Below, in pieces: positions 15,621 to 24,168 of a DNA stretch of 39,725 bases. Both the position numbers and the translations under genes were made by a program. Where the stretch lies: the NCBI GenBank assembly GCA_900548955.1, contig URMQ01000003.1, positions 1 to 39,725 on the forward strand. The letters are read 5' to 3'. The notes beneath the pieces are model-generated. The model was not told the DNA's origin. It worked only from the letters and a program-made list of their open reading frames with translations, and ran no database searches. The stretch's first letter is position 1. Every line of letters starts with the position of its first letter. This DNA comes from an uncultured Eggerthella sp. (lineage in GTDB: Bacteria; Actinomycetota; Coriobacteriia; Coriobacteriales; Eggerthellaceae).

Positions 15621-15718
15621 ACGCCACACCGGTGGAACACCTTGCTGTAAAAGCGATGCGACACGTACTTCGGTACGCGAGTATCGATTGAAAAGCAAGA
15701 TGCCCGCCAGAGAGGCGT
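15621..15718 (+). ncRNA. Long imperfect hairpin, possible structured RNA of unknown family
   Basis: The segment folds on itself from outside in: ACGCC 15621-15625 with GGCGT 15714-15718; GGTGG 15631-15635 with CCGCC 15704-15708; CTTGCT 15641-15646 with AGCAAG 15694-15699; CGAT 15654-15657 with ATCG 15683-15686; CGTAC 15664-15668 with GTACG 15673-15677. The plus-strand apex is C(TTCG)G, a very stable RNA tetraloop, so plus is the likelier strand. Internal loops are A-rich on both sides. It matches no RNA family I recognise (not SRP, tmRNA or a lysine riboswitch). A palindromic repeat element is the main alternative. Confidence 0.5.
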
Positions 15719-15744
15719 GCAGTGTCATGACGTTTCGTGCATAT

Positions 15745-15773
15745 GTTGCACCGACTGTACAAGTCGGCGCAAC
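15745..15773. repeat. 12-bp inverted repeat just after the DUF47 gene
   Basis: GTTGCACCGACT (15745-15756), five-base loop, AGTCGGCGCAAC (15762-15773), with one G-T pair. It starts 3 bp beyond the DUF47 stop codon on the minus strand. There is no T run on either side, so it is a poor intrinsic terminator. Together with the long hairpin at 15621-15718 it makes a two-stem element filling the gap upstream of the aspartokinase gene. Confidence 0.75.
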
Positions 15774-15776
15774 TAA

Positions 15777-16433
15777 TTAGGCATACTTAACCATGACCAT
15801 GTTCATCTTGTTGGCAACCACTTCGCACTGGTCTACGCAATCCTCCATTGCATCCAGCAAACGGGTCCAAACAATAACACGCATGGTATGTGCATGCTCT
15901 TCGGTATAGAGCTGACGGATAAGCTTAATGTAGAGCTCATCTGCTTCATCCTCAAGCTTGTTTACCTGATAAATGAGCGACTTAAACTTGTCAGATTTCT
16001 TGCAGTTGCGGAAATCCGCCATTGCATTAGAAAGCGCTTCGCAGGAACGAACAATCAGTTTTACAAACTTCTTTGCATCGTCGTGCATAAAATGAATATC
16101 GTACATGTAAAAACGCTGGATTATTTCTTCAGTTAAGTCAATTACTTCGTCAAGATTTTCGGCAATGCCGATTACGTCTTCGCGATCAATAGGCGTTACG
16201 AAGTCGGTAATCAAGTTTTCGAAAATGCTGTGGCACACCCCATCTGCCTCACGCTCAAGAACATGAGCACGCTCAAGACGAGATTCAATCTGTTCTACTG
16301 ACTCAAAATCATCAACGATTTCTTTTAAAAGCTTAGCTTCCTTTACCGCGATAGCTGCCTGAGCCTCAAAAGCATCGTAATAGTCGAACTTCTTCTTTTT
16401 CTTTTTTAGTTCTTTCTTGGTCAGTTTAGCCAT
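15777..16433 (-). CDS. PhoU-like DUF47 family protein
   Basis: 218 residues, all-helical pattern of the DUF47/TIGR00153 family (KEAKLLKEIVDDFE, LEREADGVCHSIFE, PIDREDVIGIAENLDEVID, LEDEADELY). Starts with an unusually Lys-rich segment (residues 4-15). Known for the family: usually encoded next to a Pit-type phosphate permease and thought to regulate it. No permease lies next to it here; the upstream gene is a hydrolase. A G-rich ribosome binding site (GGGGGG) lies seven bases before ATG 16433. Acidic residues in the helices probably bind metal. Role in phosphate handling is inferred from the family only. Confidence 0.9.
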   Translation of the reverse strand: MAKLTKKELKKKKKKFDYYDAFEAQAAIAVKEAKLLKEIVDDFESVEQIESRLERAHVLEREADGVCHSIFENLITDFVTPIDREDVIGIAENLDEVIDLTEEIIQRFYMYDIHFMHDDAKKFVKLIVRSCEALSNAMADFRNCKKSDKFKSLIYQVNKLEDEADELYIKLIRQLYTEEHAHTMRVIVWTRLLDAMEDCVDQCEVVANKMNMVMVKYA

Positions 16434-16617
16434 GTAGATCCCCCCTGATGCGCTGAATTTTTCAGCAGATATAGGTCCAGATATAGCCTCGCTAAATAGT
16501 TAGCGGTTCTATTATTAAATAATTGTAAACGCTTGTAAGACTTCTTGGGAGATCACCAGTAAAAATTATGATCCTAAATAAAAACAAAAATACTGAATAC
16601 AAAAGTAATGAATACAA

Positions 16618-16648
16618 AAGTGCCGATACAAATTACGTATCGGCACTT
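16618..16648. terminator. Bidirectional intrinsic terminator
   Basis: AAGTGCCGATAC (16618-16629), seven-base loop, GTATCGGCACTT (16637-16648), a perfect 12-bp stem with T runs on both strands. On the minus strand it lies 82 bp beyond the metallo-hydrolase gene, so it ends that transcript ahead of DUF47. The rest of 16434-16617 holds no gene. Confidence 0.85.
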
Positions 16649-16663
16649 ATTTTTTTAACTGTG

Positions 16664-16733
16664 GCTATGTATCTCTAGCTATGTAGCTCCAACTATGTAA
16701 CTCTAACTATGTAGTTCCAACTATGTAGCCCTA
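16664..16733. repeat. Five 14-bp tandem repeats ending in a stop codon
   Basis: Units start at 16664, 16678, 16692, 16706 and 16720, consensus [AG]CTATGTAGYTCYA. The last unit ends with CTA at 16731-16733, which is the TAG stop of the metallo-hydrolase on the minus strand. All five copies differ slightly. Confidence 0.93.
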
Positions 16734-17411
16734 ACAGAAATACGCAAAAACACGACGCTGTTCATCGGCAATCGTGGTAAGCGAATTATGTCCAGGAAGC
16801 ACCAGAGTATCGTTGGGCAACTGAGACAAGCGACGAAGCGATGCACGCATCTGTTTATCGTTACCGCCTTCAAAATCCGTCCTACCAATGGATCCGCAGA
16901 ATAACGTGTCGCCCGAAATCAAAACATTAGCGCCATCAAGGTACTTACCCTTATCAGATTCCAGGAACAAGCAAATGCCGCCTGGAGTATGGCCAGGTGT
17001 TGCAAGTACCTTCCAAGCCATGTTGCCAAGCTTTACCGTTTCCTTGTCTTTCAACTGCACGTCAACCTTGCAGGATTCCGCTGGAGGAAAATCTTTTGGT
17101 TGGTTTTCAATTACAGGCGTATCAATGGCGGAAGCATATACAGGAGCTCCCGTTTTATCCTTAAGCGCTTTGAGCGCACTCGTATGGTCGGCATGATGAT
17201 GGGTAACTACAATGGCGTCCACCGAACGGTTGCCTACCATTTTCAAAATGGCATCGGCATCATGAGAAGGATCGACCACAAAAGTAAAATCCCCATCAGA
17301 AATTACATAGGTATTGTTAGCAATAGGACCCAATACACTATATTCAATATCCACACAAGCACCGGTGACGCTATATACGCCACGGCTTTTACGCTTAACC
17401 TGTACTTTCAT
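16731..17411 (-). CDS. Metallo-beta-lactamase-fold hydrolase (glyoxalase II-like)
   Basis: 226 residues. Zinc-binding HHHADH at residues 71-76, then TPGHTPGG, SGDTLF and PGHNSLTT supply the further His and Asp ligands of the glyoxalase II/MBL fold. The N-terminal segment (SVLGPIANNTYVI) is typical of this subfamily. Cytoplasmic; substrate unknown. AAGGG lies about nine bases before ATG 17411. It follows the rel gene on the same strand, as MBL hydrolases often do in Gram-positive rel loci, but a 218-bp gap with short repeats separates them. Ends inside a 14-bp repeat tract. Confidence 0.92.
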   Translation of the reverse strand: MKVQVKRKSRGVYSVTGACVDIEYSVLGPIANNTYVISDGDFTFVVDPSHDADAILKMVGNRSVDAIVVTHHHADHTSALKALKDKTGAPVYASAIDTPVIENQPKDFPPAESCKVDVQLKDKETVKLGNMAWKVLATPGHTPGGICLFLESDKGKYLDGANVLISGDTLFCGSIGRTDFEGGNDKQMRASLRRLSQLPNDTLVLPGHNSLTTIADEQRRVFAYFC

Positions 17412-17467
17412 AAAACGAATCCCTTCGTAAGTATTTATCCTAGCAAGACATCCTACAAAAGATTCCC

Positions 17468-17510
17468 GCCTTAATTCTGCCTTAATTTCCGCCTTAATTC
17501 CTGCCTTAAC
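17468..17510. repeat. Four GCCTTAAT-type short tandem repeats
   Basis: GCCTTAA at 17468, 17479, 17491 and 17503, 11-12 bp apart, most within GCCTTAATTYC. Two related words (CATGTTACTTT and CTATGCTACTTT) follow at about 17550-17582. The tract fills the gap between rel and the metallo-hydrolase gene. Confidence 0.8.
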
Positions 17511-17629
17511 AATTGTTCTCTGCGTTATGGTTATGATGCTTTCTGCTGTGCCATGTTACTTTACGCTGCGCTATGCTACTTTCAGCTTTACGAACCAGCC
17601 AATCTGTTGCCGAACAAAACACTAACAAA

Positions 17630-19957
17630 TTATTTATTCGACGATCCCGACATCATACGACGAGCATCAAATACTCCTTCAACCGCATTAATCTTAGAAA
17701 GAATTCGCTCAATTTTACTAATATCGGAAATCTGGAACAAGAAACGCATTTCTGCCATGCCATCGCGATGTGTTGTCGAAGAAACGTTGAGCATGTTAGC
17801 GCCGTATTCAGAAAGAACCGAAGCTACATCAATAAGCAAATTCATGCGGTCAAGCGCCTCAACAATAATCTCCACGTTATAAATTGCATCAGGCACACTA
17901 TCTTCCCAATGCACTTCAATAATACGTTCAGGATGCTGCTTAAGCTCTACCGCATTCGGGCAGTCATCTCGATGAACCGAAACGCCACGTCCGCGCGTTA
18001 CAAAACCAATAATCTTGTCGCCAGGAACAGGATTGCAACAACGCGAAAGACGAACCAGCACATCATCGATACCGCGCACCACAACGCCATTCGAAGCATG
18101 AGTTTCATGCTTTTTCGGTCGCTTGACACTGGTGAGCATCGGTGGCATCTTGCCCGTTGAAGAAGCAGACATGCCCATCAGAGGCTTTTCAGCATCTTCG
18201 GTACCCTTATCCACCAAAATCTTTAGCATGCGGTTTGCCACATGCATGGGGTTTTCTTTGCCCGAACCAATATTAACCAGCATATCGTCGGCGCTCTTGA
18301 AGCCCATTGCTTCCGCAACTTGCTTCATGGCACGCATGCTCTGTGCCGATGAAATACCCAAACCATGTTTGCGCATTTCGTGGACCAACTTATCGCGTCC
18401 TGTTTGCAAATCATCCGAGCGGCTCATCTTCGAGAAGTATGAGCGAATCTTCGAACGAGCCGAAGGCGTCTTAACAATATTGAGCCAGTCGCGCGAAGGA
18501 GTTGCGCTTTTCTGCGTCAAAATTTCAACGCGATCGCCCATCTGCAGCTGATAGCTCAAAGGAACGATTAAACCATTTACCTTAGCGCCAACGCAGTGAT
18601 GTCCTACCTCAGTATGAATAGCATAGGCAAAGTCCACTGGCGTTGAACCAAAGCGCAAGCTCATAGCCTTACCCTTCGGCGTAAATACAAACACTTCCTT
18701 AGGATCAAGGTCGGTCTTTAGAGACTTCAAGAATTCACGAGAATCCTTGGTTTCATCCTGCCAGTCAACCATTTCACGCAGCCAGGCAATTTGCTTATCA
18801 AACGCATCATTAGAACCCTTGCCGCCCTTTTCCTTGTAGCGCCAGTGCGCAGCAACACCGTATTCACTCATACGATGCATTTCTTCGGTACGAATTTGTA
18901 CCTCGAGCGGGCGACCCGTAGGACCAATAACGGTAGTGTGCAAGCTCTGATACATATTGAACTTAGGCATGGCAATATAGTCTTTAAAACGACCAGGCAT
19001 TGGATGCCACAAACTATGCACCGCGCCCAGAGCCGAATAGCAATCCTTCACGGAAGTGGTAATAATACGCACTGCACTAAGGTCATAAATTTCCGAAAAA
19101 CCCTTACCGCGTTTGGTCATTTTCTGATAAATGGAATACAAATGCTTGGGACGGCCCATAATTTGTGCCTCTACCCCAATCTTTTCCATTTCCCCATGAA
19201 GAATATCAATGATGCTTTCCAGATACTCTTCGCGCTCTTTTCTGGTTTCTGCAACCATGCGAGAAACCTGCTTGAACTTCGTGGGCTCCAAATAGAAGAA
19301 TGCCAAATCTTCCAATTCCCACTTAATAGAACTAATGCCTAAACGATGAGCAATCGGAGCATAGATTTCTAGGGTTTCGCGCGCCTTAAAAATGCGCCTG
19401 TCTTCACGCAAAGCAGAAAGCGTGCGCATATTATGCAGGCGGTCTGCCAGCTTAATTACAACCACGCGAATATCTTTATTCATTGCGATGAGCATCTTAC
19501 GGAATGTTTCGGCCTGCTCATCGGATAACGTTTCTACAGAAAGCTTGGCAATTTTGGTAACACCATCAACCAAGTTTGCAATAGATTCGCCGAAAAGTTC
19601 CGTAACCTGCTGCTTGGTAGCAACCGTGTCTTCCACAGTATCGTGCAGCAGTGCTGCACACAACGTTTCAACATCCATGTGCAAGTCTGCCAAAATAATA
19701 GCAACTTCAACAGGATGAATTACAAATGCTTCGCCCGATTTGCGCTTCTGGCCGGCATGCATTTCATCGGCAAAACGAAATGCCTTTTCCAGCAAGGCAC
19801 GGTCGTCGTCATCCAAATACGAAGAGGTTAGACGTTCCAATTCCAAAAAACGTTCTTTCGGGTCGGAACCAACAGGAGCAGAAGTGGACGATTTAATGGT
19901 GGGATCAACAGCGGATGGTACCAAGCCCACTTGGTGAACATAAGAAGAATGCGCCAT
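17630..19957 (-). CDS. rel: Bifunctional (p)ppGpp synthetase/hydrolase Rel
   Basis: Makes and degrades the stringent-response alarmone ppGpp. 775 residues in the usual order: HD hydrolase (HDTVED at 105-110), synthetase (YDLSAVRIIT, GRFKDYIAMPKFNMYQSLHT), TGS (EVFVFTPKGKAMSL), a helical/CC region, and a C-terminal ACT domain. An intact HD motif together with the RFKD form of the synthetase loop marks a bifunctional Rel. ATG 19957 follows GGGGAGG placed in the last codons of the upstream recJ gene, only 3 bp after its stop, so the two are translationally coupled. A 30-residue S/T/P-rich N-terminal extension precedes the conserved start. Confidence 0.96.
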   Translation of the reverse strand: MAHSSYVHQVGLVPSAVDPTIKSSTSAPVGSDPKERFLELERLTSSYLDDDDRALLEKAFRFADEMHAGQKRKSGEAFVIHPVEVAIILADLHMDVETLCAALLHDTVEDTVATKQQVTELFGESIANLVDGVTKIAKLSVETLSDEQAETFRKMLIAMNKDIRVVVIKLADRLHNMRTLSALREDRRIFKARETLEIYAPIAHRLGISSIKWELEDLAFFYLEPTKFKQVSRMVAETRKEREEYLESIIDILHGEMEKIGVEAQIMGRPKHLYSIYQKMTKRGKGFSEIYDLSAVRIITTSVKDCYSALGAVHSLWHPMPGRFKDYIAMPKFNMYQSLHTTVIGPTGRPLEVQIRTEEMHRMSEYGVAAHWRYKEKGGKGSNDAFDKQIAWLREMVDWQDETKDSREFLKSLKTDLDPKEVFVFTPKGKAMSLRFGSTPVDFAYAIHTEVGHHCVGAKVNGLIVPLSYQLQMGDRVEILTQKSATPSRDWLNIVKTPSARSKIRSYFSKMSRSDDLQTGRDKLVHEMRKHGLGISSAQSMRAMKQVAEAMGFKSADDMLVNIGSGKENPMHVANRMLKILVDKGTEDAEKPLMGMSASSTGKMPPMLTSVKRPKKHETHASNGVVVRGIDDVLVRLSRCCNPVPGDKIIGFVTRGRGVSVHRDDCPNAVELKQHPERIIEVHWEDSVPDAIYNVEIIVEALDRMNLLIDVASVLSEYGANMLNVSSTTHRDGMAEMRFLFQISDISKIERILSKINAVEGVFDARRMMSGSSNK

Positions 19958-19960
19958 GAT

Positions 19961-22900
19961 CTACCTCCCCTCTCCGTCAGTATCAAACGGAAGTAAGGGG
20001 TGCCTAATGCGGTCTTGCAATTGATCCGCAGAACTCCCCAGCACCCAGTCTTTAAATGTCATGAATGAATCAAATTCGTCTAAACCTTCACTATACTGCA
20101 CACTATCGCTCAGTTCAACTTTTCCTTTATAGTCTACGACATATATAAAACGCTTGGCAGAAGAACTCGCAGAAGAATCCCGCGAATCCTGCTTTCTATC
20201 TTCGGTTTTAGTTTCAACCAAGCCCAACTCTTCAAATACCGAAACACCAAGAGTTACTTGTTCGGGCGTTACTGTTGTGCCAAACAAACGCGTTGCACGC
20301 CGCGCCACATCTTCGGCGTCCAATTCGAAAAACGATTGCCGCGATGTCTGCTGAAGTGCGCGCAATCCTCTATAAATTTGTGCCATTTCATCATGGTCAG
20401 GAGCAATTCTGTGCAAAAGTGCCGTATTCAGATGAACATCCGCTTTACCGAAAAGCAAATGAATCTGCGCTTCGTTGCCATCGCGCCCCGCGCGACCACT
20501 CATCTGATTAAATTCAACTTCACTAAAGGGCAGGTGATACAGCACTACATGACGAACCCCTGGGATATCCACCCCTTCCCCAAAGGCAGACGTTGCTACC
20601 AGCACTTGCAAGCCACCTTCACGGAACAGCGTTTCAACACGCTCACGTTCTGCACGAGAAAGCCCTGCATTATAAAAACCAATCAAGGATGCAATATGGG
20701 GTTCCTGTTTGCGAAGACGGCGAACCAGCGCCACGGTTTCCATACGGGAATTGACATAGATAAGCGTTTTTTCACCCTGCGCAACTAAACTTGCCAAATA
20801 GCGTTCACGTTTTTTACTGTTGCGCTGGTCAATTACCTGCAAATTTGAACGCTCGGTATTATCAAACACCATATCATCCAAGCCAAAAGCGTGACGAATG
20901 TCTTCTGCAATGGCGTCATCAGCCGTAGCGGTAAGCGCAAGCACCTGCGGATTACCTAATCTGCAAATTGCATTCCCTAGTCGGGTGTAAGAAGGACGAA
21001 AACCTGCCTTAGAGGTGCCCACATGATGCGCTTCGTCAATAACCACAAAACCTATTGTGGATACTTGCGCTAATTCATTAGCATGAATATCCAAGTATTC
21101 AGGCGTGGTTAAAACAATATCAAGTTTCCCTGCCGCTAAATCTTGCATCACTCGAGCGCGCTCGGGTGTATCCGTCGCACCCGTAAGCGTGCCAATTGTT
21201 AAGCCGAATGAACCCAAGGTTCGCTCTAAATGAAAAGCCTGGTCTGCCACAAGCGCGCGAAGTGGATACACAAACAAGCTTGTCTTCTGTTTTGCGAGTG
21301 CCAATTCTGCAGCATGAATATAGAAAATAAGCGACTTTCCACGCCCGGTGCCCATAACCGTAAACACCGAATGTCCCGCATCTAATAGGTCAAGCGCCTG
21401 CTGTTGAGCAGCGTGCAAGTTCCCTTCACCAAGAAATGCTTGAATTAAATCCTGTCTGAAGCCCGCAGGATTAGACTGCGCCCGTTCTTCCCACATCAAG
21501 CGATCAGATTCCGGGCTTTCCCATTCGGGAACATCGCGCATATCACGCTCCGCCATACCAGCAGCAATAAGGCCAGTTACGAAGTTTTTATCTTTGTCTT
21601 CTAGGCACGCCTCAAGTGCCGCACATGGCGAAACAGGCTTTAAGGAAGACACTACCGCCTTAACCGAACGGCGCCCCTTCCACGTATCTATCTGTAATTC
21701 GAAAACCGCATCCAACGCACAGCCGCAATTCAGCAGCGCTGCCACATCGGAGCAATGAAACATTATGCAATTAAGCGAGTGCATGCCATCAGTTAGCGTG
21801 CAAGAAAGATGATTCTTATCCGCGCCAACAGCACGACCACCTGCCATCATTACCCCATGAGCCAAAAAATGGGGACTCGAATTTTCCTGGCCAAACGGCG
21901 CCAATAAATCAAGCTTTTCTACATTTGCCAGGGTAAGTTCGCTCAAATCCACCGAGGCATCCACATCAATACGAGGAATGAAATCTTCTGGCGGTAGCGC
22001 ATCCATATACGCGCACAATCGCTCAGTGAATTCCGGGATTTTATCTGCTTTAAGCGTTACGCCAACTGCGGCATGGTGCCCACCAAAGCGCACCAAAATG
22101 TCTTGGCAGCTGGTTACCGCTTGGAATAAGTTCACCTGACCAACACTACGGCCAGACCCATGCGCTTCGTCTCCTTCAATAGTAAACAGCAAGGTAGGAA
22201 CACCATAGCGGTTTGCCAAGCGCGATGCCACAATACCCTTCACGCCCTCATGCCAGCCCTCGCCAGCAACCACCAAAGCACGCTGTCCCTTAAACACCTG
22301 TTCTGCCTGCTCAGAAGCAACTTCAGCTAATTCTGCCTCAATGGTTCTACGGCGTGTATTAGTGTCTTCTAATTCGGATGCCAAATGAGCAGAATCAGCA
22401 AAATCATCACTCAACAACAAATCTAGCGCCAGCTGAGCATTACCCATACGTCCAGCCGCATTCAAACGTGGCACCAAAGTAAAGCTTAAATTTGAAGAGG
22501 TAACTGGCTTATCTGCAAAGCCTGATTCGCCTAAAAGCGCCGCAATGCAAGGCCTTGGGTTTTCGTTTATCATGCGCAAGCCTTCGCTTACCAAAGCACG
22601 GTTCTGCTCGCGCATAGGCATAAGGTCGGCAACGGTACCTAATGTAGCTAGGTCTATAAGTTCACGCCATAAATTTGGCTTTCCAAAACGCGAACCAACC
22701 GCCTGCATCACCTTTAGCGCAACGCCTGCTCCAGCCAGGATAGCACTAGGATTATCACTGCATTTCGGATCCACTACCGGCACACCAACAGGAACCAAAT
22801 CTGCTGGTTCATGGTGGTCGGTAATAACCACATCTATCCCATGCTCTAAGAGCAGCTGCACTTCTCGTTTTGCGGCAATACCGTTGTCAACCGTAACTAC

Positions 22901-23314
22901 CAGCTGCGGATTATAGGTAGCTACTCGTTCTATAGAAGCATCCGACAATCCGTAACCTTCTTCAAAACGCAACGGAATAAAAGGAGTTACCCGCCCACCG
23001 CAAGCACGAAGTCCGCGTGTCATAAGTGTAGTTGCGGAAACACCATCTAAGTCAAAGTCGCCATATACTAAGATATGCTCTTCGGCACGTATTGCCTGAG
23101 CAATACGATCCACTGCCGCATCCATGCCATCAATAAGGTAAGGATCTTGCCAATCCACTTCCAAGTTAGGATGAAGAAATAGCTCTGCCTTTTCAGGGGT
23201 ATCAATACCACGAGAAACCAATGTAGCCGCTATAAAGTGCGGTAAATCTAGAGTTGTTACAAGACGAGTAACGACAGCTTCATCTGCCGTAGCCAAATTA
23301 ATACGCGCATTCAT
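19961..23314 (-). CDS. recJ: RecJ exonuclease fused to a RecQ-like DEAH helicase
   Basis: 1117 residues. Residues 1 to about 575 are RecJ: DFDLDG 86-91, TDHHEP 165-170, DHHA1 motif GGHHAAVG 411-418, then the RecJ OB-fold region. Residues about 620-1000 are an SF2 helicase of RecQ type: Walker A GTGRGKS 655-661, DEAH 760-763, TATAD and QMSGRAGRDG. RecJ normally works with RecQ on single strands during gap repair, so the fusion joins natural partners. Walker A is unusual (RecQ normally has GGGKS). The C-terminal 100 residues are low complexity, S/D-rich, then a small domain. Related long RecJ proteins may exist in Coriobacteriia; I could not check. First gene of a recJ-rel unit. Confidence 0.94.
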   Translation of the reverse strand: MNARINLATADEAVVTRLVTTLDLPHFIAATLVSRGIDTPEKAELFLHPNLEVDWQDPYLIDGMDAAVDRIAQAIRAEEHILVYGDFDLDGVSATTLMTRGLRACGGRVTPFIPLRFEEGYGLSDASIERVATYNPQLVVTVDNGIAAKREVQLLLEHGIDVVITDHHEPADLVPVGVPVVDPKCSDNPSAILAGAGVALKVMQAVGSRFGKPNLWRELIDLATLGTVADLMPMREQNRALVSEGLRMINENPRPCIAALLGESGFADKPVTSSNLSFTLVPRLNAAGRMGNAQLALDLLLSDDFADSAHLASELEDTNTRRRTIEAELAEVASEQAEQVFKGQRALVVAGEGWHEGVKGIVASRLANRYGVPTLLFTIEGDEAHGSGRSVGQVNLFQAVTSCQDILVRFGGHHAAVGVTLKADKIPEFTERLCAYMDALPPEDFIPRIDVDASVDLSELTLANVEKLDLLAPFGQENSSPHFLAHGVMMAGGRAVGADKNHLSCTLTDGMHSLNCIMFHCSDVAALLNCGCALDAVFELQIDTWKGRRSVKAVVSSLKPVSPCAALEACLEDKDKNFVTGLIAAGMAERDMRDVPEWESPESDRLMWEERAQSNPAGFRQDLIQAFLGEGNLHAAQQQALDLLDAGHSVFTVMGTGRGKSLIFYIHAAELALAKQKTSLFVYPLRALVADQAFHLERTLGSFGLTIGTLTGATDTPERARVMQDLAAGKLDIVLTTPEYLDIHANELAQVSTIGFVVIDEAHHVGTSKAGFRPSYTRLGNAICRLGNPQVLALTATADDAIAEDIRHAFGLDDMVFDNTERSNLQVIDQRNSKKRERYLASLVAQGEKTLIYVNSRMETVALVRRLRKQEPHIASLIGFYNAGLSRAERERVETLFREGGLQVLVATSAFGEGVDIPGVRHVVLYHLPFSEVEFNQMSGRAGRDGNEAQIHLLFGKADVHLNTALLHRIAPDHDEMAQIYRGLRALQQTSRQSFFELDAEDVARRATRLFGTTVTPEQVTLGVSVFEELGLVETKTEDRKQDSRDSSASSSAKRFIYVVDYKGKVELSDSVQYSEGLDEFDSFMTFKDWVLGSSADQLQDRIRHPLLPFDTDGEGR

Positions 23315-23364
23315 ACTTAATACCTACCATATGTTCTTTTCTCGTGGTCTATTGTCGCACAAGA

Positions 23365-23395
23365 AAAGAGCTTCTCGAAACACGAGAAGCTCTTT
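23365..23395. terminator. Intrinsic terminator after the pth operon
   Basis: AAAGAGCTTCTCG (23365-23377), five-base loop, CGAGAAGCTCTTT (23383-23395), a perfect 13-bp stem followed on the minus strand by TCTTG after the stem Ts. It lies 195 bp beyond the pth stop, just upstream of recJ. Confidence 0.85.
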
Positions 23396-23450
23396 GAAGT
23401 TAAGCGGTAATTTGTCTGTCATATTAGGTAGATAAAGCGGACGCTTTTTT

Positions 23451-23595
23451 AGCGGCTGTTTTTAACCTGCGCTTTCTAGCGGCTGGTTTTTAGCTAGTGT
23501 TTTTTAGCTAGTGTTTTTAAGCTGCAACTTTTAAAGCTAACACTTGTCCGCTTTGGCTTACGTCCGTTTTGTCTTACCTTCGTTACGTCTTACCT
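23451..23595. repeat. Two degenerate tandem repeat tracts abutting the pth stop codon
   Basis: First tract, 14-15 bp units from 23451 to about 23549: AGCGGCTGTTTTTA, AGCGGCTGGTTTTT, AGCTAGTGTTTTTT, AGCTAGTGTTTTTA, then more diverged units. Second tract, about 16 bp units: GCTTTGGCTTACGTCC, GTTTTGTCTTACCTTC, GTTACGTCTTACCTAT, running through the pth stop (TTA at 23590-23592). There is no gene in 23315-23589. Confidence 0.85.
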
Positions 23596-24165
23596 ATTAA
23601 AGGAATTTTGCGTGCGTTCTAGCCCCTCATTGAGAAGCGATTCCACCGCATCCGCCGCCAAAACACATGCCTCGTCAAAATCATCCTTGGCTTCTTTTTT
23701 GGGAGCCTGCAACACGAAATCGACCACACTCATGCGCCCTGGAGGACGACCAATGCCCGTACGTACGCGTAAAAAGTCGCGAGTGCCTAGCTTTTCAATA
23801 ATCGAGCGCAGACCATTGTGTCCCGCATGGCCACCACCCTTTTTCACACGAACCGTACCAGGATTAATATCCAATTCATCATGAATGACAATCAACTCAC
23901 CAGGATCTTCATCATACTCACGACAAAGATGCGAAACAGGCCCGCCCGATAGGTTCATAAAACTTTGCGGCTTAGCCAAAATTACTTTTTCGATATCGCC
24001 CGACTTAAGGCGCACCTTAGCTTCACCCACTAAAGCACCACACGCATTTTTCCAATAGGAAACGCCCCAACGCTCAGCCAAAAGGTCAATAACCTCAAAG
24101 CCAGCGTTGTGGCGCGTATGTGCGTATTCTTCGCCTGGGTTTCCCAATCCAACAATTACTTGCAT
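23590..24165 (-). CDS. pth: Peptidyl-tRNA hydrolase
   Basis: Releases tRNA from peptidyl-tRNA that has dropped off the ribosome. 191 residues, normal length. Catalytic and binding motifs: GLGNPGEEY (Asn9), TRHNAGF (His19), SFMNLSG, HDELD and GGGHAGHNGLRSI. It starts 3 bp after the prs stop; no clear Shine-Dalgarno, so it probably depends on coupling to prs. Last gene of the operon idsA-like/PG-binding/glmU/prs/pth on the minus strand. Confidence 0.96.
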   Translation of the reverse strand: MQVIVGLGNPGEEYAHTRHNAGFEVIDLLAERWGVSYWKNACGALVGEAKVRLKSGDIEKVILAKPQSFMNLSGGPVSHLCREYDEDPGELIVIHDELDINPGTVRVKKGGGHAGHNGLRSIIEKLGTRDFLRVRTGIGRPPGRMSVVDFVLQAPKKEAKDDFDEACVLAADAVESLLNEGLERTQNSFNR

Positions 24166-24168
24166 AAA

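Noticed and set aside
15507..15780. Open frames of 73 (minus) and 78 (plus) codons over the hairpin element
   Set aside because: They overlap strong inverted repeats, lack a good ribosome site and show no recognisable protein pattern; open frame is likely a by-product of the palindrome.
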